Shown here: positions 1-11,000 of the stretch, piece by piece
How the letters are laid out: the number at the start of each line of letters is the position of its first letter
Numbering within the stretch: the stretch's first letter is position 1
NCBI RefSeq assembly: GCF_041381155.1
Contig: NC_091147.1
Span: forward strand, 14,904,318-14,968,317
Length of the DNA stretch: 64,000 nt
From: Argopecten irradians
Lineage: Eukaryota; Mollusca; Bivalvia; Pectinida; Pectinidae
Direction: 5' to 3'
Program-made: the position numbers and the translations under genes
Notes under the pieces: model-generated
The model's database searches: none
Seen by the model: only the letters and a program-made list of their open reading frames with translations
Told to the model about the DNA's origin: nothing

Positions 1-2
1 AA

Positions 3-770
3 TTCTTCAAAGCATTTTATAACTGTGATCTACACCAATTCCATTCAATCACGAAAAATGCTTTCGCAAAGATGTTTGGTTACAAATGCGATGAGGAGAC
101 TGATACTGAAACGTGCATATCAGAGATGATTCCCTATTGTAAATCTGCCTCCAGGATTGTGAAAACTATCCGATTATCTATGGACATAGTGCAATTATTA
201 ATGTCAACGTTTCCTAAACTGAAAGTGATTCACCTAATAAGAGACCCCAGAGGAATGCTAATATCGAGAATGCGTACCATTCCCGCACTTTGTATAAAAC
301 GGAATGACATGGGTTTACCTGCACGGGCAGTATGTGGTAGGTATGACCGTGATATCAAAATAGGGAAATCTTTGGAGGCGAAATATCCCAACAGATTAAA
401 GACAGTATTATACGAACAAGTAGTGGAGAAACCATTTGATACATCCCTTCAAATATTTAAATACTTGGGTCTCCAGCCAAAAAGCACTTTCGAGACATGG
501 ATGAATGAGCACATGGCGAATGCGGAAGACAAATTGAAAGAATCTGACAAACGACCTGATAACCGCGTTCAACAGTTCAGTACATATCGCTCCAATTCGT
601 CTGCTACCATGAATGCTTGGAGATCAAAACTTCGATTCGATGATGTTAAAAACGTTGACAAAGAGTGCTCTCATCTGTACCAATACACTGGTTATATGGC
701 AGTGAAGAGCCAATTGCATTTACAAAATCTAAATATATCTCTTCGAAGAAGTAATGCTATGTTTCCTTAA
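3..770 (+). CDS. Carbohydrate sulfotransferase (CHST-like), 5' partial
   Basis: This is the last coding exon or 3' end of a Golgi carbohydrate sulfotransferase, which transfers sulfate from PAPS to a sugar on glycans. The frame is open from base 3, so the gene starts outside the window; the ATG at 72 is internal. About 255 residues are visible. The strongest evidence is the 3'-phosphate-binding motif KVIHLIRDPRGMLISRM, with the Arg-Asp-Pro-Arg core typical of the Sulfotransfer_1 family. Downstream, YEQVVEKPFD and IFKYLGL match the family pattern YEDLVEDP..IFxFLGL. An upstream FYNCDLH stretch resembles the C-D-F/L region of the GlcNAc-6-O and chondroitin/keratan sulfotransferase group. The N-terminal membrane anchor and the PAPS 5'-sulfate loop are not in the window. 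The acceptor sugar cannot be told from this fragment. Stop codon is TAA at 768-770. Confidence 0.85.
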   Translation, partial: FFKAFYNCDLHQFHSITKNAFAKMFGYKCDEETDTETCISEMIPYCKSASRIVKTIRLSMDIVQLLMSTFPKLKVIHLIRDPRGMLISRMRTIPALCIKRNDMGLPARAVCGRYDRDIKIGKSLEAKYPNRLKTVLYEQVVEKPFDTSLQIFKYLGLQPKSTFETWMNEHMANAEDKLKESDKRPDNRVQQFSTYRSNSSATMNAWRSKLRFDDVKNVDKECSHLYQYTGYMAVKSQLHLQNLNISLRRSNAMFP

Positions 771-2094
771 ACGAGCATATTAATGAACGAGGTGATGTGC
801 AACAATTACCTCGATGACCGGAGCAGGCTAGCGCGCTGGGGAACAGCATTCCGAGCACATCTGTTGGCTCTGCAAGCTTTTTCGGAACATTCTACTTTCC
901 AAGGTGATTTGTGTGACTACGGACAACTCTACAGATGCCGTGTGTCCGGAGTGATAACGGGAGTAATGTCTTACGTTCTCTATGCCCTCGCTATCCTTAT
1001 ACTTCTTCTCTATCTGGAAATGCAGGGATTTTGAAATATTATTCACAGCCAAAAGTTACCCACATTTTCAGAATTACAATAATTACAGTGCATAGGTTTT
1101 AACCTTACAAGTATAGATAACGTCTGAAAATGATTTTGGCAGTACAAATGTACTGTCAAAAAGAATTATAATTACATTTACAATGCAGTGAAATGAGTAC
1201 ATACGGTCAAACCATGAATCCAAGGTGTGATCTACAAATTTATTTCACATTTTTACAGTATGATTAGTAATTGTAAAGCGATTTTAGTAGGCGTGTTTCC
1301 ATTTAAACCTACATCCAGCATAAAAAAATGCAGTGCATAATTTTTGTTTAGTTTAAACATATTTTATTGTATCAAATATGTACAATAGGATTGGGCATAA
1401 GTTTTTCCAACTTATATCAAGCCCTTTCCATACAATATTAGGTAACACATACAAAATTATACAAGATGACATTAACAATAAAATAGTATATTTTGTGAAA
1501 GTGTGGATAAGGGAAGGGTAAAGATATGATGTAAAAAGGTGCAGGTATGTGAAAAAAATGTGACAGAGGCCTTCATTTATATTATCATAAATTATAGTTA
1601 AGACATTTTCACTAAAAAAGAAGCATTGTTTAAGACTGCGTGAATGATCTTTCTCGACCCAGATGGCACAAGTACACAATCCACTACGCACAACTTTCGG
1701 CTTATCAATGTTCATCATATCTCCTTCAATGGTTTTCCTTCACTTTGTTCATTCCCTTCCTTCTGATATTTCCGTTTCGCAAGTGTCATATGAGTCGAGA
1801 AAGATAAAAGACGCAGTATTTGCTAAAGTTAAAGTAGGTAAACAGTTCATATATATATATAGAACGTTTGCGTAGGAAGATGAAACGTAATGGGGGGGGG
1901 GGGGCAAAGGTCCTTAATATTTTGTAACCCCCCCCCCCCTCCGCCGCACCTACAGGAGGAGATTAATTCAACTCCCAACCATATATGCTTTATGTACATT
2001 TTTCATATATCATTAAATTTAATTCTTGTACACATTTATAGGCAGTGGAGTCGCTAAAAGGAAATTAACGAATAAGCAAATTGGCCAAATTAGC
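771..2094. other. Gene-free stretch after the sulfotransferase
   Basis: This holds the presumed 3' untranslated region of the sulfotransferase and AT-rich intergenic DNA. A possible polyadenylation hexamer AATAAA lies at 1477-1482. Short open frames on both strands (for example 783-1034 and 828-1052) have no recognisable domain and overlap each other, so I do not call them genes. A run of about 13 G near 1892 and a run of about 12 C near 1927 form a potential G/C hairpin. Confidence 0.5.
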
Positions 2095-2320
2095 GTGTGA
2101 GCGCCGAAGGCGCGAGATTTTGGTGTTTTAGGGGTCTGAGGGTGACCCCCGGGAAAAAATATTGTAATTCAGAATGGCTAAGATGAGTTTTACAATGAAT
2201 TTTGATGATTTTGCGAGCGCGAGAATTTGGTGTTAGGGGGTCCGGGGGTCTCCCCCGGGAAAAAACAAATTACGATTTAGAATGGCTGAGATGAGTTTTA
2301 CGATGTATTTTAATGATTAT
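2095..2320. repeat. GC-rich interspersed repeat, two tandem units of ~110 bp
   Basis: Two diverged units start near 2100 and 2209. Each contains a GCG-rich head, a TTTGGTGTTAGGGG segment, a CCCCCGGGAAAAAA block and an AGAATGGCTrAGATGAGTTTTAC block. The GC-rich heads stand out from the AT-rich surroundings, which suggests an inserted repeat. No coding capacity is visible. The family is not identified. Confidence 0.6.
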
Positions 2321-2599
2321 AAAGCGTTCTTAACATGGTAATTTTCCGATTTAAAGCTACCTGCATTTAGAAATGATAATTGTGTCATCATAACATTATG
2401 CAACCCTACTCGATCTGAATATACCGGCTTCACACCATCGGCACATTGTTGTGTAACATAAAAAACGAATTAATTGTCTCGCTAAGACATAAACAAATTG
2501 ATCTTTTAAGAGACATTTTTTTAATAGTACATAGAATCCCTTGATGGACATTTTTAGTCTAGTTCGTGTGTATTGAATTTTTACTATTTAAGGTTTGAC

Positions 2600-2840
2600 A
2601 TTATGTGCTTGAACATTTTAGGAAATGCTCCGCGCAGCGGAAAATTTTCTAGAATGAAGTACAAAAAATGTGCAGGAGGACCCTTTGTTCTTTCAAATAA
2701 GCATAATGTGGGGGGGGGGGGGGGGGGCAAAAAGACATGTTTGCCCCCCCCCCGTCCTGGGGAACGGGGGGGACAGTTGCCCCTCTCCCCCCCCCCCCCC
2801 CCCCCCCCCCCCCCCGCTTCCTACGCCCTTGATATATATA
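2600..2840. repeat. Low-complexity G/C tracts with hairpin potential
   Basis: A run of about 18 G (from about 2709) is followed by CAAAAAGACATGTTTG and a run of C, forming a GGGGGGCAAA/TTTGCCCCCC inverted repeat. After a G7 run comes a C tract of about 30 bases (about 2787-2816). Proline- and glycine-rich open frames across this stretch are a by-product of the homopolymers. The CTCCGCGCAGCGGA palindrome near 2629 may be the head of the same repeat. Confidence 0.6.
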
Positions 2841-3522
2841 TATATAAATATATATTTATGAATTATTTCAAATACACAATATATCAAATTTATCAAGTAC
2901 TGAAGAGAGATATGTTGGAAAAAATTAGGAAGGCTTGCACAATTGTAACACTTGAAAAGAAAGAGGTAGGTGATAGAGAATTTGTATCGTTAATATATTT
3001 CTGAGTGTGCGGAAATATTTATCCATTGTCTCCTTTAGATAATTCTTGACTGCCATGTAAAATTAGCTGAAGGTCCAGTGGGATGAAGTCATTTAACTCA
3101 CGGTACCACTTTATTCTCTGATCTACATACTTATTGCAATAAAAAAAAGTGAAAAGCATATAATTTTTGTGTTGTAACTAAGGTTTAAATGGAATCATAC
3201 AAAAATGTACATGTTTGTCTGTTCATTTGAATGATTTTCACAGTTTATGGCTTTCAGTATAGATTACCAACGAAAATATAACATGTCAAAATATTAGCCC
3301 AGTTATGACACAAATAACTTTGAAATTATTGACAATATATGTCACAATTGAAATCTTACATCAAAGTTATATTATATTTGCCATTACAAGTCAAAAAATT
3401 AACCTGTTTTTCCCCACAAGTTTTGATGAAATACACTTAAATTATCATCATCTCGGCTTTCCTAGGTCTCTTATCAAAATAAATCTTGTAATGTAAGATA
3501 CTAACCATATATTCACTATTTA

Positions 3523-4066
3523 CTTTTAAGTAACTTTTGTAACTAAAGAAAAATAGAGAAAAAATACCATTCGTCAGCGGTGTAGCAAATATATTTTTAA
3601 ATAACTTTTGTAAATAAAGAAAAAAAAGAAAAAAATACTAATTCGTGTGTTCCTGTTGTTTTTTTTGTTTTTTTTGTTGTTGTTGTTGGTTTTGATAGAG
3701 AAAATACCATTCGTCATCGGGGAATCATATCTATTTGTTATATAAAATTATTTATGTTTAAAAGTAACTTATGTTACTAAAGAAAAATATGCTAATTCGT
3801 CTGTTCATGTTGTTTTGTGTGTGTGTGTGTTGTTTTTATAGCGAAAAAATACCATTTGTCAGCGGGGTAGCATATTTATTTATTATATAAAATTATTTAT
3901 TTGAGTTAATTATGTTGCTAAAGAAAAAATACTAATTCGCCTGCTCGCCTGTTTTTTGGTGTTTTTTTGTTTTTGTTTGTGTGTGTGTGTGTGTGTTTTT
4001 TGTTTTTGTTTTGTTGTTGTTTTTTTTTTCATAAAGAAAAAATACCATTCGTCAGCCGGGTAGCAT
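3523..4066. repeat. Tandem array (4 diverged units of ~130-160 bp) derived from MITE-A end
   Basis: Four units repeat the order: AAGTAACTTTTGTAACTAAAGAAAAA, then ATACTAATTCGTCTGCTC, then a T/G-rich stretch, then GAAAAAATACCATTCGTCAGCGGGGTAGCAT. The last two blocks match the terminal ~75 bp of the MITE at 40592-40933. The variable T/G middle includes GT microsatellites (near 3817 and 3978). Confidence 0.65.
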
Positions 4067-5055
4067 TTTTAGAGGACTTTTTGCCAGGTTTTAGAGGTGA
4101 AGGAGACCCAGAGAGTCAAGTACAATAGTTTGTTTGTTAATATGTCTGTCATAATATTTTGTGGGTTTAAACACATGTACTAATTTTCAAAAGCCAGTTG
4201 TAATAACTGATTTGGTAGTCATCATTACGAATCTGGAAAATCTTAAAACGAAGTTATTTGTTATATTTACATTGTACGTGTTCAATTGTAGCAAGGATCT
4301 TTAAGTTCCACATATAAATCCTTAGTTGTAGCAGAGGTTCATGTAGTAGTAAGGCCAAAAAAATATATGTCTGTTTAGGGTTACATTGGCAAAAAATAGG
4401 GTCGGTAGATACATGTATCTACAAAATGTATATTATCTCTGGTTGTAGCTTGATGTATTGACGTATAAATAATTTTAATTTTTCAATACAATTAATAAAA
4501 ATATAGTGATTAAATGAAAATAAGTTCATGGTATTTTAACGAATTTTGTGGCATCTTATCATAAATAAAATGACGGTAACTTAGATCAACACAACATATG
4601 TAGCAAGAGCGATAACTCTAGTCCGCTAAATATATATATATATTTGCTTAATATATAGACTATAGATCTATATAAGGCAAAAAATGGGGGAAAACCCCTT
4701 ATATTGTTTGCAGGTTTAACATAGAATCTACTACGATAAGTCACGATCATGATCACGGTTAACGTTCTTCAATGCCTCCCGGGAACTTTGAAAAATTACA
4801 AGGTCACACGAGTCTATGCAATCTGACCAATATCATGTATCGATGAAAAATGAATAAAAATAAAACTAGTGTCGGTCGAGATAATTCATTTTAAATGGTA
4901 ATTTTGAAAAGAGTATCCGAGATTTGTTCTTTTTATTGTATTTTCAAGATAGCTTTTTATGGGCCTTCCGGATATATTTTACCTGATCCGGCTCAGATTT
5001 TATAGTTTCATCAATTACTTCCTTATTGACTAAGCGCGGAAATGGAGAAATAGGG
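4067..5055. other. Presumed upstream region of RASA3-like gene
   Basis: AT-rich DNA leading to the first RASA3 coding exon. The frame of that exon stays open a short way upstream of the chosen ATG, but the ATG at 5056 gives a natural N-terminus compared with human RASA3. I see no convincing TATA box tied to it; the start of transcription is not determined. Confidence 0.3.
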
Positions 5056-8000
5056 ATGGCAAGTGAAGTTCGGGAGGAGGAGAGCCTCCGGGTAAAAATA
5101 GGTAAAAGCAATCGTAAAATATACATCAAAGTATGAATTTCGAACGATTACTGTATCAGCTGGTTGGTGATTTTAATGTTGTTAAACTGGTCTCAAAATT
5201 CAAAACACAAACACCAGACGTTTCGGCACCAGACGTTAGCCTAGTCCGAATAGCACTAACAGAGGATGTGATGTACAATATTGAAGTGTTTGCTTTGCAC
5301 ATGACATGTTAAATGGTGAATACAGCTTCATTTTACGACAGAATGAAAAAAGAAAAGCTGCTATTTAGATTATAGCTTAACTTTGCAAACGTGTTTAGGC
5401 CTACTTTCAATTATAATTACCATAAAATAATGACATGTTTCTCCATATAATGTTTACGTTATAATGAGGACCACCTTCAATTAATCGAAGATGATGAGTT
5501 TTGAAATTCATAGTTAATAAAAAAACTTGACAATTCAACAAATGAAAAATGTGTAGATCTATATGATTTTATATTTATATGAAAAAGTTCTAAATTAACC
5601 ATTATATGGAAATTATATGCAAAAGTTAAGATTTTGTATATTCAGATGGATAACAGTTTGGGTCATGCAGAAGTTTTGATCCAAGTGCTAAGCACATAGG
5701 GGTCAATATTTTGCGATATAGCAACACATGTACAATATTGCAATATATCACAATACTCTTTAACTGTATCGTGGCACTCCTAATCGACGGTAATTTTGTA
5801 CTTAACATGTCGTTTTGGGATCAAGAAACCCTGGTATTGATTACAGATAATGATTTAGTATATTTCAAATTGCTAGAGACAGCATCTTAAATAAGTCATA
5901 AATACAAAACAAAACCCATTTCTTCAATACAGGGGTTTCAAGATCCCAAAACAATGTGGTTAAAGTACAATTTACCGTGGATTAATTAGTCCCACCATCC
6001 GGTGATCATGACGTCATCATTTGACATGAGTTTCGTGATGTCATAATCACTGGAAGGTGGGACTAATCAACGGTAATTTGTACTTTACCCACATCGCTTT
6101 GGGATCTCGAAACCCAGGTATTGATTACAGATAATGATGAAGTATATTTTAAATTGCTAGAGACAGCATCTTAAATTATTCAAAAATACTGTATGAAACA
6201 AGACCAATAACTTAAATTACAAATTATACACTCTGTACTGACAAAATGAAACAAAGGGGAGTAACTCTGATAGAACATAATGATAACATGACAGTAACAT
6301 AAACTATATCACAGATAGTACATGTGTTGAAATTTAGTTCTGTGTCTCTTTATTAATTAGGGGAAGCTAAGAACCTACCTCCTCACACAGTCTCGAATGC
6401 TGGAAGAACCACACTGTGTGCTATCAAACTCGACCGTGAAGAAATCTTCAGGACACAAATTGTGGAAAAAGACCTCAAGTAGGACACTATAAACTTTTCT
6501 TGTAAACTCTATTCTGGTAACTTGCAGTTGCTATGTACAGCGAGTTGTTTTTAGAGGAATGGGTCAGAGATCCTCAATACTCTAGTAGGGTTACTATCAC
6601 TGTCCTTGTATCCACCCCTGAACTATTGTCGTAACGACGTTGATAGTAACCCCTGGACTATCGAGGATGTAGCCTGGAAGGAGCATTATTTGTTTTCTAA
6701 AGCTGCTGTAATCCCAGAGTGGTTTCCAATCTAATCTTCTGATGAAAGTTATATTTTTAAACTTACATATGATTATTTGGATGATAAAAGAAAGTTACAG
6801 TTTGACTGAGAAATAGGAGATTTCAGAAAAGATGGTGTGACGTCACAGAAAGTTTACATCCAGGTCCTCAATGTTTACTTTTTAAATTTTAGTCGCTTTT
6901 ATTCGATGGGCTGTTATGTGAACAATCAAATTTAATTTAAGTGATGTTACTTTTAAATAATTTGAATACTCATGTTAGATAGACTATTTTTAGATTTATG
7001 AATACAGATCTTAGTACTGTAAATGCCGACCAGGACACATTGTGCGGCTTTGAGAATCCTATAAAACTCAAAGTTTTTTTTTTAATTTGATTAAAAGTAA
7101 CTATAAACTGACTCATTTGAATGTCATAAACTAAATTCCACCATTTCTGAAAAAAAAAAAAATCTAGAATACGTAATTTTGTGACTCTGAAAAAGGACGA
7201 AATCTCGGCAGTACTGTAATTAATATAGCTGCCATGCGCTTAGGGTGATTGTCGAAAGCAAATTTTGATTTGGTCATAATCACACATAATAGGCGTTTTA
7301 CCAAGTAAGACTTAGAAAACAGTAATTGCATATTAAAATGTCAGTATGATGTTTTGGGGAACTTTGAATTTAATTTGTAATATCAAGTTGATATAGTCGC
7401 AATATACCGGTATCTGTCAATGTTTATACGTAATGGTGACCATGTTTTCTCGTGGCGGTCGAAAAATGGAGTATAAACAGAGTAAAATATATGAATACCA
7501 TATGTTAAAATCTATAATTAATTGTTAAATATTTTTATTTACACTTTTTGAAATTAAAATAACGTAATAGTTCTCAGAATGCCGTACTATTCATTGCAAT
7601 AAAATGTAAACAAACATCGCTAGCGGCGATGTGCCCACCATGTTAATGTGTACAGATATACACAGTTTTACCTTTGAGCGCCTGGATGCACCTTTGTGTG
7701 ACGTCATCGCCATCTTTTCTGAAATCTCCTATTGGGCAAGTATAATGCCCAGAAGTAGATAGTTGTACAAATTACCTGATACATGAAAAAATTCTGATTT
7801 TGATGCATATATGATTGATTGAAGCTGAGCGAGTTTAACATTTAGAGAGAGAAAATTTCAAAAAAGACTCCTTTCTAAGCCTGTCAGATGACTGATGTGG
7901 GACAATATTAATAATGTTCTTAGGTACTATTTTATTCATTTCTAACTTCAAAAGCTGTTTGAAACTTGCTTAAACTTACCATATATTGATATCAGGGCTA

Positions 8001-11000
8001 GACAATAGTAATACAATGTTTTGAGACAATTTGATGGCAAGACAAAAACCAAATCAAGATTTATTTTAGCTTTTAATTTGTTGTATACTGATTTTGTAAG
8101 TGGTCTGTAGAAGGTTGTAAAAAGTTCTTTCTTTTTTTAAATTTTCAGTCCATTTTATGGTGAGGAATTTTCTGGAGAAATCCCACATAAATTTCGATAC
8201 CTTTCCTTCTATATCTACGAAGCCAGTCAGAAAACAAATAAGGTAAGTGATAATGTCAAATGAAAGAGACAAAAATAGTAACAATGTATACCATTAATAC
8301 ACAATAAGTCTCAAATATTTTTATTGTATTTTATTTGCAAAGTGTCATATAACTTTCATTTCTCAACATTCAAAGTGATTTAAGTGGTGGAAAGTTATGC
8401 AAATATTTGTTTGTGGAAACGTCTTGTGTATCCTTAAAAATGTTGGTCTGATTTGACCTGATTTACGAACGTTCTTTGTCTTTTACACTGTCAAAGGAAC
8501 CTTCTAAAATGATATTTATTTTGATAAAGAATATGAAAATTATGTTCCAGGTTTTAGGAAAAGTTTCCCTCCGAAGACAGGAGCTATATAAATACCAAGG
8601 AAAGGATCACTGGTTTCCATTGGTTCCGGCTGACTCCGATTCCGAAGTCCTGGTAAATATGATTGATATTATTGATTGCTATTATTATTTTGTAATTTTT
8701 TAACGAAAATCATATTGAGGCTGTTATGAAAGTGTCAAAGCTGAGGTAACTATTTCCTGTCAAATGGTGAAGTAGCTACTTCCTATCAGAACTAGCTGAA
8801 GTAACTATTTTCTGTCAGAGCTGAGGTAGCTATTTCCTGTGGGGTAGCTATTTCCTGTCAGAGCTTAGTTAACTATTTCCTGTCAGAGCTGATGTAGCTA
8901 TTTTCTGTCAGAGCTGACGTAGCTATTTTCTGTCAAAGCTGATGTAGCTATTTCCTGTCAGAGCTGAGGTAGCTATTTCCTGTCAGAGCTGAGGTAATTA
9001 TTTCCTGTCAGAGCTGACGTAGCTATTTCCTGTCAAAGCTGAGGTAGCTATTTCCTGTCAAAGCTGATGTAGCTATTTCCTGTCAGAGCTGAGGTAGCTT
9101 CTTCCTGTCAAAGCTGAGGTAACTACTTCCTTTTAGAGCTGAAATAGCTATTTCCTCTTATCTTCTTTCAGGGCAAGGTGCATTTGGAGATTAAATATGA
9201 TGAGTTCCTTTGTACAGATTCTGACCCAACACAAGGACTTTCCATAAGGTAAAACAGATCAAAATAAGTATCAGACATTTTTATAATGATGGTGTTTAAT
9301 TAATAACAGCTTTGCGCTTTCTCCTGCTTGTTTGGAAGAATCTTAAATGTTTGATCTTATTGTGGAAGGAAACCAAGAAGAAGGTTAACTCCTTTACTCG
9401 TGAAATTTCACTATGAACTGGTCTTCTCTTCGATTTAAAAATTTTCAAAAGTCCAAAATTATCTTCAGGAATAACTGAGTTAATTACTACATATCTTTAT
9501 ATGTCAGAAAATTAAAGCCCAGCAAGTGTGTTGCCAATTTATCATCAGATTACCGAAAGACTATGCTGTCCCTAGAATTATACATGATGTATAAGGATTT
9601 GATATGAAAGGATTTTTAAGATTTCGTGTCAATGGAATGTGACAATTTTAGTACTTTGATAAGTTATTAGTCCTCTTTAGTCAGGGACAAGGCACTTTTA
9701 AAACTAAGTCTAATAAATGAAAAAAACCTTTTCATCTCTTTGTATAGGGTCGTGGAGTGCAGTGACCTAACAGTGGTTAATGGAGCGTGTAATCCATACG
9801 CAGTGGTGACTTTGAACTACAAAGCAAGACACAAACAGGAAATTAAACGAACAAATGTGCGGAAAAAGACAATTTGTCCTAATTTCGATGAAACTTTTTT
9901 CTTTATGGTAAGTGAAATACATATATTCCGTCTTTTCATATTACAGAGTTACCTCCCTTTCGAGTAGATATCCATTGTTAAGTCATTGTTTTGTGAGCAA
10001 AACTTGCATCATTTTCTCTGAAAAGAATGACATTACGTATCTACCCACGAGGACAGATAACTCTGTAATATGCAAATACAGGATGAAGAAAGTTGGATAA
10101 GATAAAGAAAACTGCCCCATGGCTTAGACTTCCTTAATTATGTAAGTTTCCCTTCAAAATGTGACGTTACACTTGCATAACAATATTTGACCTATGACCA
10201 CAAGAGCAAATAACTCTAATATGCAAATGCAGAATGAGCTACTGTGAACAAACTTTCATTTGCGTGCAATTTACTTTTTCGAATTTAGTGATCAAAGTAA
10301 ATTTGCAAAAGTTTATCTCCGCAAATTAGTATCTACATGAAATCTATATTGATAGGAAAAAACATTCAATTGTTAAATCTATGAATAGTTATCTTCCTAA
10401 ACATGTTTTGAACTGGGAATCGCCGCGAAAGAAAGGTACAGTATTTCGATGAAACAATATTTTATCAAGATCGAATGATACTTCAAAATTGTTTTATATG
10501 TGATTTCTACAAATACAGACTTTCTATTCTTCCTGTTTTGTGTATGATGAAATTCAATAGAATTGAAGGAAATGTAATTAAATGATCATATTGAATGTTT
10601 TACAGCTTGAAAACAGAGGTCAAAACCACGACAGGAACAATTATAACATCGAGCATGCCTTCAAATCCTACATATGGTTGGTATTTCAGTAACACAGGGC
10701 TTTGCATCTTTGTATTGAATGATTGATTTTCAAATTAAAAAAAAAAAGAACTAAAAAAATCAAATCAGTCAAATTATATATAGAATTAATTCCAGGAAGA
10801 ACTCATCCAATTTTTTTCTGTAAACAACAAAGACATAATTTTAGTTCTGGCTGCTGTCTGTGCATCCATCTGGACATGATATTTCATATTTCATTATATA
10901 ACAGAGTAGGTAGGTAGGTATCAAGTATGACATCATTATTTTTCTCTGAAAAGTGTGATCACATGACATCACAATCATTACCTACCCGTAAGGGCAGATT

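Noticed and set aside
783-1034. 83-residue frame with a hydrophobic C-terminus after the sulfotransferase
   Set aside because: It lies in the likely 3' untranslated region, has no homology I recognise, and the opposite strand is equally open.
2573-3004. 143-residue Pro/Gly-rich open frame
   Set aside because: It consists mainly of homopolymer G and C tracts read in frame; frames on both strands are open for the same reason.
3800-4020. CRISPR-like array
   Set aside because: Units are long, diverged and derived from a MITE end; no constant repeat with unique spacers, and this is animal DNA.
10741-10917. Lys-rich 64-residue open frame in RASA3 intron 7
   Set aside because: It comes from an A-rich intron stretch and ends in the MITE-D copy; no conservation expected.
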